Counted from the first letter of the stretch, positions 26,602 through 36,437 are shown. The stretch: DNA of 64,000 nucleotides from Bryobacterales bacterium (GCA_026713545.1 JAPOOG010000082.1:1-64000), one strand, 5' to 3'. Notes: a model not told the origin generated them from the letters alone. Program-made: numbers and translations.

Positions 26602-28770
26602 CTATTCCGAGTTCTTAGGGGCCTTCATCCCCAGGTTCCGTACCAGGAACGCCCACTCGTCCGCGGCTTCTTCGATTTGCTTTGAAGTAGGCTTGCCGCT
26701 CCCGTGCCCTGCGCGCGTCTCGATCCGCGCCAGCACGGCCTTGGGACAGTCCTGCGCCGCCTGCAATCTTGCGATGAATTTGAAGCTGTGCCCGGGCACG
26801 ACGCGGTCGTCGGTGTCGGCGGTCGTTACGAAGGTCGGCGGATAGCAGGTTCCCCGTTTGATGTTGTGGTAGGGCGAGTAGGCATGGAGAGCCTTGAACT
26901 CCTCCGGGTTGTCAGATGAACCGTAGTCGTCGGTCCAATAGCGGCCCGCCGTGAACTTGTGAAAGCGGAGCATGTCCATCACTCCGACAGCCGGGAGCGC
27001 CGCGGCAAACAGGTCCGGACGCTGCGTCAAAGCAGCGCCCACGAGAAGGCCTCCGTTGCTCCGACCCTGGATCGCAAGCTTCTCCTTGCGAGTGTAATTG
27101 TTGTCGATCAGCCATTCGGCCGCGGCGATGAAGTCGTCAAAGACGTTTTGCTTGGTCGTCTTCGTGCCGGCCTTGTGCCAAGCTTCACCATACTCCCCGC
27201 CACCGCGCAGATTCGCCACCGCGAGTACTCCACCCTGCTCCAACCACCAGACTCGCGAGGTGAGAAACCTCGGCGTCAGTGAAATGTCGAACCCGCCGTA
27301 GCCGTAGAGCAGCGTCGGATTACCGCCGTCAAGCGCAATCCCTTTCTTGTGCGACAGGAACATCGGGATGCGCGTGCCGTCCTTGCTGCGATAGAAGACT
27401 TGCTTGACGGCAAAGTGGTCGGGACGAAAGGTCACCTCGGGTTGGCGAAAGAGGGCGCTTTCTCCAGTGACCAGATCGTAGCGATAGATTGTCGGCGGCA
27501 AGGTGTAGCTCATCATCAGATAGAACGTCTCGGTGTCGGTCCGGCTTCCCTCGAAGCCATACGCAGTAGCGATCGTTGAGAAGTCAACGTCTCGCACGAA
27601 CGCGCCGTCCATCTTGTAGACCTTCACTGCCGTCCGGGCATCTTTGAGATACGTTGCGATGAAGAGGTTCCCGACCAGCGTCACCGCTTGAAGCGTATCC
27701 GCGCTCTCAGGGATGATTTCCCGCCAGTGTTCTTGAGCCGGTTGCCGCGTGTCGATCGCGATGACGCGGCGCCGGGACGCGTCCAGATTGGTCTGAAAGA
27801 ACAGCACTGGTCCGTCGTTGCCTACGAAGGTGTACTCGTTTTCGAAGTTATCGATCAGTTCCGTGGGCAAACCGTACGGCTCGGTGAGGTCACGATAGAC
27901 GATGCGGTGCCGCTCGTCGGTTCCCACCTGGATCTGAATGATGAGCAAACGCCCGTCCTCGGTAACTTGGGCAAAGAAACCCCAATCCGGATGATCCTCG
28001 CGCTGGTACACCAGCACATCGTCGGCTTGCGTGCTTCCAAGCCGGTGGTAATACAGCTTGTGATTGAGATTGAGGCTCTGGAACGCGGCGCCTTCTTTCG
28101 GCTTGTCGAAGCGGCTGTAGAAAACCCCCTCGCCGTCGCGCGTCCAGGCGGCTTCGCTGAACTTGACCCACTCGATTTGGTCCTCCAAGATCCGTCCCGA
28201 CTCGACTTCGATGATTCGCCAAGTCTGCCAGTCAGAACCCGACTGCGCTGTTCCATAAGCGACATGTCGGCCATCGGGACTGGGCACGAAACGAGTCAGC
28301 GCTACCGTCCCATCCTCCGACCATTCATTGGGATCGAGCAGTACCTGTGGCTCGCCGTCGAGCGAGTCCAGGAAATAGAGGACATATTGATTCTGCAGAC
28401 CATCGTTTTGAAGGAAGAAATATCGTCCGCCCGCTTTCTCGGGGGGGAGGTATTTTTTGAAGTTCCAAAGCTCGGTCAATCGTTCTCGAATTCCCTCGCG
28501 CTCGGCAATGGCGTCCAGGTAAGCGAACGTCACTTTGTTCTCGGCGGCAACCCACTCTTCCACCTCGCTCGATTCCCTTACGTCTTGCTCCAACCAACGG
28601 TAGGGATCAGCTACCTCCGTTCCGTGATAGACGTCGATGCGATCGACGCGCCGAGTGTCCGGGTAGGCCGGCCCTTGCCGCTGTGCCGCCAGGGGCAGCG
28701 TCGCCGCCGCGGCCACGACAAGAATCGCAAAAAGCTGGATTGGATTTGTGAAACAGAAAGGGGGTATCAA
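26602..28770 (-). CDS. Prolyl oligopeptidase family serine peptidase (S9A)
   Basis: A 722-residue exported peptidase. A signal peptide (ending ATLPLAAQ) leads into the N-terminal segment VDVYHGTEVADPYRWLE-type typical of S9A enzymes, a seven-bladed propeller, and the hydrolase domain from about residue 450. The nucleophile is Ser571 in IQGRSNGGLL; the triad Asp lies in TADTDDRV and the His in RAGHGSGKP. It cuts short proline-containing peptides. The start is TTG at 28770 with GAGGGAAG upstream. It is convergent with the RRM gene. Confidence 0.93.
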   Translation of the reverse strand: MIPPFCFTNPIQLFAILVVAAAATLPLAAQRQGPAYPDTRRVDRIDVYHGTEVADPYRWLEQDVRESSEVEEWVAAENKVTFAYLDAIAEREGIRERLTELWNFKKYLPPEKAGGRYFFLQNDGLQNQYVLYFLDSLDGEPQVLLDPNEWSEDGTVALTRFVPSPDGRHVAYGTAQSGSDWQTWRIIEVESGRILEDQIEWVKFSEAAWTRDGEGVFYSRFDKPKEGAAFQSLNLNHKLYYHRLGSTQADDVLVYQREDHPDWGFFAQVTEDGRLLIIQIQVGTDERHRIVYRDLTEPYGLPTELIDNFENEYTFVGNDGPVLFFQTNLDASRRRVIAIDTRQPAQEHWREIIPESADTLQAVTLVGNLFIATYLKDARTAVKVYKMDGAFVRDVDFSTIATAYGFEGSRTDTETFYLMMSYTLPPTIYRYDLVTGESALFRQPEVTFRPDHFAVKQVFYRSKDGTRIPMFLSHKKGIALDGGNPTLLYGYGGFDISLTPRFLTSRVWWLEQGGVLAVANLRGGGEYGEAWHKAGTKTTKQNVFDDFIAAAEWLIDNNYTRKEKLAIQGRSNGGLLVGAALTQRPDLFAAALPAVGVMDMLRFHKFTAGRYWTDDYGSSDNPEEFKALHAYSPYHNIKRGTCYPPTFVTTADTDDRVVPGHSFKFIARLQAAQDCPKAVLARIETRAGHGSGKPTSKQIEEAADEWAFLVRNLGMKAPKNSE

Positions 28771-28880
28771 GGGGCTTCCCTCGTGGGCGGCGGCGTCGAA
28801 AGGGACGAGGCCGCGGCAGTGAGCTTCGCCGTTGTCGAGATCAATTCTTAATGGCGCGCCGGTGGTTCAGTGGGCTGGTT

Positions 28881-29576
28881 CTAGTCGTCCCGGCCGCCCA
28901 GCAATCCGGCCTGCATCAGGAAGTAGAGTAGCGTCAGCAGCGAGCTGACCGCCGCCGCGACGTAGGTGAGGGCGGCGGCGTTGAGGACGCGGTCAACTCC
29001 TTCTCGCTCGTACGGAGAGATGATTCCGTGCGCGACCACGAGTTTTTTCGCGCGGGCGCTGGCATCGAACTCGACGGGCAGCGTGACGATCTGGAAGAGG
29101 ACCACCGCCGAGAAGAGGACAGCGCCGATCATAAACATGCCCATTGCCCCCAGAAAGAGTCCGGCGAACATGACGATGTAGCCGAGTGACGAGCCGATGT
29201 TGGCCGTCGGCACCAGCACAGACCGCAGCCACAACGGCTTGTAGTGCCGGGCGTGTTGAATGGCGTGACCGGCCTCGTGCGTAGCTACTCCGATGGCCGC
29301 GATCGAATTCGCGTCGTATACCGCCTCGGATAGCGCCAGGCTCCTGGTGGCCGGATTGTAGTGGTCCGAAAGAAATCCGTGGGCGCGGTTGATCTTCACA
29401 TGATGGAGGCCTTCGCGGTCGAGCATCGCCCGGGCTGCTTGGGCGCCCGTGTACCCGGTGGCGGCGCGGACCTTCGAATATTTGTTGAAGGCGGATTTCG
29501 TGCGAAAGCTCGCCCAGCCTGACAACGCCATGCCGGGGAGAAGAACAAAAAGGAGATAAAAGGGGTCGAAGAACAT
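28881..29576 (-). CDS. Membrane zinc metallopeptidase (YugP family)
   Basis: A 231-residue integral membrane protein with an N-terminal helix, the zinc motif HEAGH at residues 100-104 (GVATHEAGHAIQH), and further helices at about 117-160 and 205-225. This layout is that of the YugP/DUF2268-like neutral zinc peptidases. The role in the cell is not known; membrane protein quality control is a common suggestion. It lies 110 bases upstream of the prolyl oligopeptidase gene on the same strand. Confidence 0.88.
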   Translation of the reverse strand: MFFDPFYLLFVLLPGMALSGWASFRTKSAFNKYSKVRAATGYTGAQAARAMLDREGLHHVKINRAHGFLSDHYNPATRSLALSEAVYDANSIAAIGVATHEAGHAIQHARHYKPLWLRSVLVPTANIGSSLGYIVMFAGLFLGAMGMFMIGAVLFSAVVLFQIVTLPVEFDASARAKKLVVAHGIISPYEREGVDRVLNAAALTYVAAAVSSLLTLLYFLMQAGLLGGRDD

Positions 29577-29721
29577 TCCGAAGGCCTCCGCTTAAACCTC
29601 AAACACGCTCACATCTCATTCTAAAGGACGGCGGAGAAAAAGACCCGGCGTTACGATGAACTGACGTCTGCGGCCCTTCGCGGCCTCTGAGTCCCTGCTC
29701 GACTTGCACGTTGCGGCGTTA

Positions 29722-31389
29722 CTATTTCTTGCCGGCAAGTTGGTACTGAGTGAACGGCGATCGGGCTCCGGCGATGTTGACGTTGATGAGGTAAGGCTTG
29801 TCGCTCTTGAGGGCGCGGTCCAGCGCCGGGCGGACTTGGCCTGGGTGATCGACGTGCTCGCCCTCACCGCCGAAACCCTTCATCACGAGATCGTAGCGTG
29901 TGCGGAGCAGCTCACAGGCCACGGTATGCTCGTCGTCGTACGTTCCCTTTTGCAACTCGCGCTCGATGCCCCAGCCTCCGTCGTTTCCGACGATGATGAT
30001 GACCGGCAGGCCAAGTCGGACGGCCGTATCCATTTCGGCCGCGTAGAAACCGAGCGAGCCGTCGCCGCTGATGATGATGGCTCGAGAATTCGGCCGCAGG
30101 ATCTGTGCCGTAAGGCCGATCGGAAAGCACGCGCCCAACCCTGCCAGCGCGCCCAGCCGCAGCCAGTGCATCGGGCGGCGCGCGGGGATGCTGCAACGAC
30201 CCCAGTGGACGAAATCACCTCCATCCCAGCAGAGGGTGGCGTCCGCGGGAACCCAGGTCCGCATTTGCATGTAGAGGTGCAGTGGGTGCATCGGGTCGGA
30301 CGGTGCTGCTGCGATGGATTCCAACTCCTGCCGCCAGGCTTCGTCGGTCTTGTTGACCTTGGCCAGCCACTCGGATCGGTCCGGCGCTGCCCGGTCGCAT
30401 AGCGCATCATTGAGTGCCTGGAGCGCCAGCTTGACGTCCGAATAGATTCCCACTTCAAGGCGGCGATTGAGCCCCAGCTCCTCCGGATGGATGTCGACCT
30501 GGGCGAATTTGGCCTCCGGGGAGAAAAGCCGCGCGCCGCCGAGACGCAGCCGGTAGTCGAGTTTCTTTCCCAGCACAATGACCACGTCGGCTTCCTTGAA
30601 GGCTTTGGCGGCAGCGCGGCTCAACGTCGGATCGGCGTAGCCGAAGCACAGCGGATGGTCGTCGGAAACCACCCCCCGCGCCAGGCAGACCGTGAAGAGC
30701 GGCATTGAGGTCTTCTCGATGAAGGTCTGCAACTCGCTGCTCGCACCCGACCACCATGTGCCGCTTCCAGCGATGACGACGGGCCGCTCGGCCGTGTCGA
30801 TCAGGTCGATCAGACGGCTGATTTCGTTGGAATCGGGTCCTGGCTTTCGAACTTCGATCGGGCCGTCGGGGAGTGGGTAGTGGTTCTCCGCTTTCGTCGT
30901 GAGCAGGTCCACAGGGACGCTCAGGTGCGAGGCACCGTTGCGGCCCGAGAGTGATTCCAGGAAGGCCTTGTGGATGTGGAACGGAATCTGACCGGGTTCG
31001 GCTGGCATGGCCGCGTATTTGGTGATGGCTTGAACCATCCCCAGCTGTTCCATATCCTGGAAGGCGTAACGATCTCGCATTTTCGAGCTGCTCATGCCGC
31101 TCATCGCGAGGATCGGCGAACCTGTCGTGTGGGCTGTCGCGATGCCGCTGAGAGAATTCGTATGCCCGGGTGCGCCGGTGACCATCGAGACACCTGGTTG
31201 CCGCGTGATGCGGCCCCAACCATCCGCCATGTGAACGGCAGCCGATTCGTGCCGCGTGTCCGCGATCACGAGCCCCTCGCGCTCGGCAACGCGGAGGATC
31301 TCGTTCAGGTGATCACCCACCAAGGTGAAGATGTGGGAGACACCGAGTTTTTTGAGGCTGGCGATGAATAGTTCGGCTCCGTTGGGCAT
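29722..31389 (-). CDS. Thiamine-diphosphate enzyme, acetolactate synthase/oxalyl-CoA decarboxylase type
   Basis: A 555-residue enzyme with the three domains of the acetolactate-synthase superfamily. The N-terminal Pyr domain carries the catalytic Glu48 (DTRHESAAVHMADGWGR). The middle domain resembles a nucleotide-binding fold (RPVVIAGSGTWWSG). The C-terminal PP domain has the metal/TPP motif GDGSLGFYAAEMDTAVRLG ending with GNDGG. It decarboxylates a 2-keto acid or cleaves a 2-hydroxyacyl-CoA; the small subunit of true acetolactate synthase is absent, so branched-chain synthesis is less likely. ATG at 31389 has AGGA upstream. The next gene on this strand is the MFS transporter. Confidence 0.87.
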   Translation of the reverse strand: MPNGAELFIASLKKLGVSHIFTLVGDHLNEILRVAEREGLVIADTRHESAAVHMADGWGRITRQPGVSMVTGAPGHTNSLSGIATAHTTGSPILAMSGMSSSKMRDRYAFQDMEQLGMVQAITKYAAMPAEPGQIPFHIHKAFLESLSGRNGASHLSVPVDLLTTKAENHYPLPDGPIEVRKPGPDSNEISRLIDLIDTAERPVVIAGSGTWWSGASSELQTFIEKTSMPLFTVCLARGVVSDDHPLCFGYADPTLSRAAAKAFKEADVVIVLGKKLDYRLRLGGARLFSPEAKFAQVDIHPEELGLNRRLEVGIYSDVKLALQALNDALCDRAAPDRSEWLAKVNKTDEAWRQELESIAAAPSDPMHPLHLYMQMRTWVPADATLCWDGGDFVHWGRCSIPARRPMHWLRLGALAGLGACFPIGLTAQILRPNSRAIIISGDGSLGFYAAEMDTAVRLGLPVIIIVGNDGGWGIERELQKGTYDDEHTVACELLRTRYDLVMKGFGGEGEHVDHPGQVRPALDRALKSDKPYLINVNIAGARSPFTQYQLAGKK

Positions 31390-31595
31390 GTCGGTCCTGT
31401 GATACTTCGGGAGAATTAGGATGTGCGGGGAGTGCTGCTTTGCAGGTGGGGAACAGCGAATACAGCAATATAGCGCGTTTCCGAAGTCAAGCGGTCAACC
31501 ATCCGGTCCCGCCAACACAGGAGCCGTCGCCACAACGCCTCCACAGAAAAGCTCGAGGCGTCTGAACAGGACCGGTGAACGGATCGCTGTTTTCG

Positions 31596-32825
31596 TTAGC
31601 CGGCCTTTGCTTCCTTCGGCAGCTTCAGGGCCATCAAGAAGCCCAGCAAGGGTAGCGCTACCACGCCCCAAAACACGGCCTGTAAGCCTACATGGTCGGC
31701 AACCCATCCCAGCATCGGGATGAGCGTGATACCGGCCATTCCCCAGCCGAAACCCATCACCAGCGCACTCGCGGTGCCTGCTTGCTCCGGTACGAGCGCT
31801 TGCGCCATGACGATCATGACCGGATTCGTCAGCAACAGGATGAGTGTTCCCACGAAGAGACTGGCGAGAGACAACCATCCGGTCGTACCGAGGAAAAGCG
31901 CAAAAAACGGAAAGCAAGCCATCATCGAGATCAGAACGACGCGGCGGCCGCCGATGCGGTCCGCCAGGCTGCCTCCGGTCAACGAGGCGACCACCGAACT
32001 GACGAAGAAGATGGCCAGCCAGATACTCGCCCGTTGCAGTGTGAATCCTCGATCCTGATATAGATAGACCGTCAGAAACTGCGCAAGGCCTAAGTGCACG
32101 ACCGATCGCAAGACGACGAGCGCGTAGTGCAACAGGAGAGGTTTCCAGTGCCTTCGGAAGGGCTCCCATTCGAAGGATGTCTCGCCGTTTGTCCTTCCGT
32201 TGGCGGGCGCGGGCAGCATCCAGAGCAGAAACCCCGCAATGATGAGCGCCGGCAGAGCGGCTAACGGGAGTTGCTCGAGACCGACCCTTTCGGCCAAGGT
32301 CGAGAAGTAGATGGGCCCCAGCGAGAGGCCTACCATGCCTGCCGCGATGAAGATGGCCACCGTGAGTCCGCGCCGCGACTTTGCATGAGCGGCCGCTTGT
32401 GACGTGCTCTGGGGATGGAATGACGCGACCCCCATTCCACCGACCAGTGCAATCGCCAGGAGCATCGGATAGCCGTTCGCGACACCCAAGCTCGACAGGA
32501 AAACACCCGCCGTGGCGAGACCTAACACGACGAACAACCGAGAGTGGATGCGGTCTGACAGCAGCCCGAAGAAGAGCTGCATCACAGCCGAGCCGAACAT
32601 GAAAACACCACTGAGGACGCCGACCTGCGCCAGCGTGAGCGAATATTTGTCGGCGAGCAGCGGTTGCAGAGTGGCGACGGAACTGGCATAGAAGTCGACC
32701 GCAAGATGCCCGAGGCAGAGCAGCAGGAAGGGGCCTGTCAGGATGGCTGCCATCGTCGGAGCCGCCGCGGATGGAGCAGTCGTCGCAGGCGCCTGTACCG
32801 GGGGCTCTATCGTTGAGGTACTCAA
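31596..32825 (-). CDS. MFS transporter, fosmidomycin-resistance (Fsr)-like
   Basis: A 409-residue transporter with about twelve membrane helices. Segments CLGHLAVDFYASSVATLQPLL and GMGVASFHPQSTSQAA match the Fsr branch, where His and Pro in these places are kept, and the MFS loop GLLSDRIHSR follows helix 2. Fsr-like proteins export drugs or small acids in some bacteria. Because the gene is divergent from glucarate dehydratase across a palindrome-bearing gap, uptake or export of a sugar acid is a fair guess. The start is TTG at 32825; an ATG at 32753 would also keep all helices. Confidence 0.88.
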   Translation of the reverse strand: MSTSTIEPPVQAPATTAPSAAAPTMAAILTGPFLLLCLGHLAVDFYASSVATLQPLLADKYSLTLAQVGVLSGVFMFGSAVMQLFFGLLSDRIHSRLFVVLGLATAGVFLSSLGVANGYPMLLAIALVGGMGVASFHPQSTSQAAAHAKSRRGLTVAIFIAAGMVGLSLGPIYFSTLAERVGLEQLPLAALPALIIAGFLLWMLPAPANGRTNGETSFEWEPFRRHWKPLLLHYALVVLRSVVHLGLAQFLTVYLYQDRGFTLQRASIWLAIFFVSSVVASLTGGSLADRIGGRRVVLISMMACFPFFALFLGTTGWLSLASLFVGTLILLLTNPVMIVMAQALVPEQAGTASALVMGFGWGMAGITLIPMLGWVADHVGLQAVFWGVVALPLLGFLMALKLPKEAKAG

Positions 32826-32869
32826 GACGAACAGCTTTCGAAGAATGCTTCATGATAGCCAAGGGCTTC

Positions 32870-32917
32870 CCGAACCGCCGGTTCGGTATTCTTAGTGCTT
32901 CCTTCCGAACCGCCGGT
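32870..32917. promoter_or_regulatory. Candidate operator between MFS and glucarate dehydratase genes
   Basis: In the 109-base divergent gap, CCGAACCG-C-CGGTTCGG (32870-32886) is a perfect palindrome with one central base. A second copy of its left part, CCGAACCGCCGGT, follows at 32905-32917, one base short of 36 bases on. Dyad plus phased half-repeat is typical of a regulator site controlling both genes. No regulator gene is adjacent. Confidence 0.5.
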
Positions 32918-32934
32918 CACCCGGATTACGCGCC

Positions 32935-34239
32935 ATGAAAATCGTCGACATGAGGGTCCATTCCATCGCGATGGCAGACCCTCCCCTGCGGAGTTCCTAC
33001 GGATTGCACGCTCCCTACGCGCTGCGGAACGTGATTGAACTCGAAAGCGAAGACGGCCTCGTCGGTATCGCCGAGACCTATGGCGGCGAGAAGCCTGCGG
33101 CAGCACTTCGGGAAGCCCGCGAGCGGGTCGTAGGTGCCAATCCCTACCGCCTGACGGGTGACCTGCTCGGTTTCGTCGAGGGCGAAGGCGGCGGCCTCGA
33201 TCGCTCGCAGACCTACCACGTTCCCGGCGAGAATCCTCTCGACACGAGTAGCCGTACTTACGCCGCTATCGAGACGGCTTGTCTCGACCTGATCGGCCGC
33301 GCCGTTGGACAGCCCGTCTGCGACCTGATCGGCGGCCGCGTTCGCGACGAGGTTCCCTTTTCGGCGTATCCCTTCTACAAGCACGCCGGCGGCGGGGGCG
33401 AAGGTAATGACGCCCGCGAGGACAAGTACGGCGAGGCGCTGTCGCCGGAAACGCTCGTCCGCCAGGTAAAGCAGATGTTCGACGAGTACGGATTCGGTTC
33501 CGTCAAGTTCAAGGGCGGCGTCTTCGATCCGGAGGTCGAAGTCGAGACGATCCGCCAACTCCGCCAGGAGTTCGGCCCGAGCGTACCTCTGCGCATCGAC
33601 CCCAACAGCGCCTGGACCGTCGAGACCTCGATTAAAGTGGGCCGGGACTTGAAAGAGGAACTCTCCGGCGGAGGTTATCTGGAAGACCCGGCAATGGGGA
33701 TCGACGGCATGGCGGCGGTTCGCGCAGGCCTGCTGGCCGAAGACGTCGATACGCCGCTGGCGAGCAACGTCGCTGTGACGTCGTTCGAGCATATTCCCGA
33801 GTCGGTCAAGAAGGATGCAGTGCAGGTGATTCTGTGCGATCACCACTACTGGGGCGGCATGAGACAGGTGCAGTACCTCGGCAAGATCTGTCAGGTCTTC
33901 GGAATCAGGCTCTCGATGCACTCCAATAGCCATCTGGGAGTTTCGTTGATGGCGATGACGCATGCCGCCGCCGCCACGAAGCACCTTACCTATGCCTGTG
34001 ATACGCACTATCCGTGGCAGTCCGAGAAGGACGAGATCGTCGCCGGCGGACGCATCCCGATCATCAACGGCTGCGTCAAGATTCCCGACAAGCCGGGCCT
34101 GGGCGTCGACCTGGACTACGACCAGATCGCTCGCGGGAAGGCGCTGTTCGAGAAGTTGCCCTACCGGAAACGCGACGATCAGGCCGAAATGCGCAAGCAC
34201 GTCGATCCGAACTGGAAGCGTGTACTGCCGCGCTGGTAG
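32935..34239 (+). CDS. gudD: Glucarate dehydratase (enolase superfamily)
   Basis: A 434-residue enolase-superfamily enzyme that turns D-glucarate into 5-keto-4-deoxyglucarate. The catalytic KxK pair is K191/K193 (GSVKFKGG). Metal-binding acids follow in RIDPNSAW and YLEDP, and the His base is in SMHSNSHLGVSLMAM, the pattern of the glucarate dehydratase subgroup. The N-terminal capping domain (MKIVDMRVHSIAMADPPL) is complete. The gene for the next enzyme of the route lies 198 bases downstream. Some relatives act on idarate or galactarate as well. Confidence 0.9.
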   Translation: MKIVDMRVHSIAMADPPLRSSYGLHAPYALRNVIELESEDGLVGIAETYGGEKPAAALREARERVVGANPYRLTGDLLGFVEGEGGGLDRSQTYHVPGENPLDTSSRTYAAIETACLDLIGRAVGQPVCDLIGGRVRDEVPFSAYPFYKHAGGGGEGNDAREDKYGEALSPETLVRQVKQMFDEYGFGSVKFKGGVFDPEVEVETIRQLRQEFGPSVPLRIDPNSAWTVETSIKVGRDLKEELSGGGYLEDPAMGIDGMAAVRAGLLAEDVDTPLASNVAVTSFEHIPESVKKDAVQVILCDHHYWGGMRQVQYLGKICQVFGIRLSMHSNSHLGVSLMAMTHAAAATKHLTYACDTHYPWQSEKDEIVAGGRIPIINGCVKIPDKPGLGVDLDYDQIARGKALFEKLPYRKRDDQAEMRKHVDPNWKRVLPRW

Positions 34240-34437
34240 GAGCTGCCGGCGGCGCCTCAGCAAAGATCCTCAAGCATTGGGTGCGAGATGAGCTTCTATT
34301 GGTTGCGGCCGATGATCTCTGGTCGTGTCAGAGAAAGGCTCGGAGATACAAGGGGCTCCATAGCCTTCTATGTCATAGACACCTTTTCTTCGAACCGCTA
34401 AGCTAGACGGTTTGCTCAAGAAAGGGGCTTTCCCGCC

Positions 34438-35343
34438 ATGACTGCAGAGGAACTCAAAGGCCAACTTGGTGGCGTGATCACATTCCCGGTCACCATCTTC
34501 AAAGACGATCTTTCACTCGACATCGAGGGCTATCGTCAGAACGTTGCCGAGATGCTGAGGTTCCCGCTGTGCGCGGTCGTGGCGGCCGGTGGAACGGGCG
34601 AGATGTATTCGATGACTCCCGAAGAGCATTTTGAGGTCATCAAAGCCACGATCGATGAGGTCGGCGGCAAGACCCGAGTGCTCGCCGGGGTCGGGTTCAA
34701 CATGCCCCTCGCCACCGAAATGGCCAAGAAGGCCGAGGAGGCGGGCGCCGACGGTATCCTCTGTTTCCCGCCTTATTATCCGAATGCCGATCGCGAAGGT
34801 TTGCTCCACTACTACAAGGCGATCGGAGAGGCAACGAATCTCGGTCTCTTTGTCTACAGCCGTGACTGGGCGACGTTCTCCGCGACCGAAGTCTGGCGAC
34901 TCTGTGAAGCGATTCCGAACTTGATCGCCTGGAAAGAAGGCCAAGCGGACCTGCGCGCCTATCAACGCATCATGGAGCGCTGCGGAGATCGCCTGCACTG
35001 GATCGGCGGGATCGGTGACGACATGGTGCCGGGCTACTATTCGATCGGCATTCGAACCTACACGTCGAGTATTGCCGTGCTTGCCCCACGGCTCTCGCTG
35101 CAATTGCACGAACGCGCCTCGATGCTCGACCAGGCGAGCCTTGCTCGGCTGATGTCGAACTATGTGATTCCTCTCTACGCTCTGCGCGCCCGGCGCAAGG
35201 GCTATGAAGTGTCTGTGATGAAGAAGGCGATGGAGATCCTTGGTAAGCCTGCGGGACCGGTGCGGCCTCCGCTTCCAGAAGTGCGCCCTGAGGAAGTCAA
35301 GGAAATCGAAGCCTTGATGGAACGCTTCAAACCCGTCCTGTAG
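34438..35343 (+). CDS. kdgD: 5-dehydro-4-deoxyglucarate dehydratase
   Basis: A 301-residue member of the DapA/N-acetylneuraminate lyase superfamily. The Schiff-base lysine is Lys166 in LIAWKEGQAD, and the conserved tyrosine is in LFVYSRDWATF, both characteristic of KdgD. The enzyme decarboxylates and dehydrates 5-keto-4-deoxyglucarate to 2-oxoglutarate semialdehyde, the second step after glucarate dehydratase. GAAAGGGG lies upstream of the ATG. The aldehyde dehydrogenase of the last step is not in the window. Confidence 0.92.
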   Translation: MTAEELKGQLGGVITFPVTIFKDDLSLDIEGYRQNVAEMLRFPLCAVVAAGGTGEMYSMTPEEHFEVIKATIDEVGGKTRVLAGVGFNMPLATEMAKKAEEAGADGILCFPPYYPNADREGLLHYYKAIGEATNLGLFVYSRDWATFSATEVWRLCEAIPNLIAWKEGQADLRAYQRIMERCGDRLHWIGGIGDDMVPGYYSIGIRTYTSSIAVLAPRLSLQLHERASMLDQASLARLMSNYVIPLYALRARRKGYEVSVMKKAMEILGKPAGPVRPPLPEVRPEEVKEIEALMERFKPVL

Positions 35344-35492
35344 CCCTTGGCAAGCCGGCGGCCCGCCTACCTTGCGTTCGAGCGCCAAGAGAATCAGAAA
35401 GACCCGCTCTGGAATGGGTGGATACTCTCACATCCGTATCCGGTGAGCTGCCGGACCCGGTTCCCATCACTCCCTGGTGTAGAATGCCTGGC

Positions 35493-36437
35493 ATGCAGAT
35501 CCGTCTTCTCGTCTTAGCCCTGCTTGTGGTCCTTCCCCACCAAGCCGCTGAACCCATCAAAGTCGGCATCATCGGTACCGACACCTCGCACGTCCCGGCG
35601 TTTACGAGGATACTCAACGATCCCTCGCGCCCCGATCATGTGCCCGGCGCTCGCGTCGTAGCTGCTTATAAAGGCGGCAGCCCGGACGTTGAAAGCAGCC
35701 GCACGCGGGTCGACAAGTACGCGGCTCAACTCGAACAGGACTGGGGCGTCGAGATAGTCCCGGACATCCCGACTCTCTGTTCCAAAGTGGACGCCGTGCT
35801 GTTGGAGAGCGTCGACGGCCGCCGACACTTGGAGCAGGTGAAGCCGGTCTTCGAAGCCGGAAAGCCGGTCTTCATTGACAAGCCGCTCGCCGCGTCGCTC
35901 GAAGACGTTCGCGAGATCGCGCGGCTTGGCAAGATGCACGGCGTTCCATGGTTCAGCACGTCGAGCCTGCGCTATACCGATGCCGTTGCGGAGACTCAAG
36001 TGCAAGAACTCAAGGGCGCGATCACGTGGGGGCCTGCTTCGATCCACCCTACTCATCATCTGGATCTGTCGTGGTACGCCATTCACCCGATCGAGTTGCT
36101 CTACACGATCATGGGACCCGGTTGCGTCTCCGTACATCGCACGTTCACCGAAGAGGCTGACGTGATCGTGGGCCTCTGGAAGGATGGCCGTATTGGAACC
36201 GTGCGGGGAATCCGCGCGGGCAAGAGAGGCTACGGAGCCATCGCCTATGGAGAGGATGAGATCAAGCAGTCGACGAAAGCCGGCGGGGCGTATGGACGCA
36301 TGCTCGTTCGCGTCGTCGAGTTTTTCCGCACCGGTGAGCCCCCCGTGCCCAACGATGTCACTATCGAGATATTCGCCTTCATGGACGCCGCACTACGCAG
36401 TAAAGACCGCGGAGGTGCGGTAGTCAAACTTCGATAG
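35493..36437 (+). CDS. Exported Gfo/Idh/MocA family oxidoreductase
   Basis: About 314 residues. A signal peptide (MQIRLLVLALLVVLPHQAAE) precedes a Rossmann domain opening KVGIIGTDTSHVPAF, with the family segment KPVFIDKPLAAS, whose EKP-type motif reads DKP. Oxidoreductases of this type act on sugars or sugar-like compounds with NAD(P). Export is unusual for a soluble cofactor but is seen repeatedly in Acidobacteria and Planctomycetes. An ATG at 35484 is an alternative. It follows the glucarate genes on the same strand. Confidence 0.82.
   Translation: MQIRLLVLALLVVLPHQAAEPIKVGIIGTDTSHVPAFTRILNDPSRPDHVPGARVVAAYKGGSPDVESSRTRVDKYAAQLEQDWGVEIVPDIPTLCSKVDAVLLESVDGRRHLEQVKPVFEAGKPVFIDKPLAASLEDVREIARLGKMHGVPWFSTSSLRYTDAVAETQVQELKGAITWGPASIHPTHHLDLSWYAIHPIELLYTIMGPGCVSVHRTFTEEADVIVGLWKDGRIGTVRGIRAGKRGYGAIAYGEDEIKQSTKAGGAYGRMLVRVVEFFRTGEPPVPNDVTIEIFAFMDAALRSKDRGGAVVKLR

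Noticed and set aside
31495-32862. A long second frame on the same strand as the MFS transporter
   Set aside because: Rich in Arg and His with no hydrophobic helices, while the other frame gives a full twelve-helix transporter.
32926-34263. A 445-codon minus-strand frame opposite gudD
   Set aside because: Complement of a well-conserved enzyme; composition is shadow-like and it has no motif.
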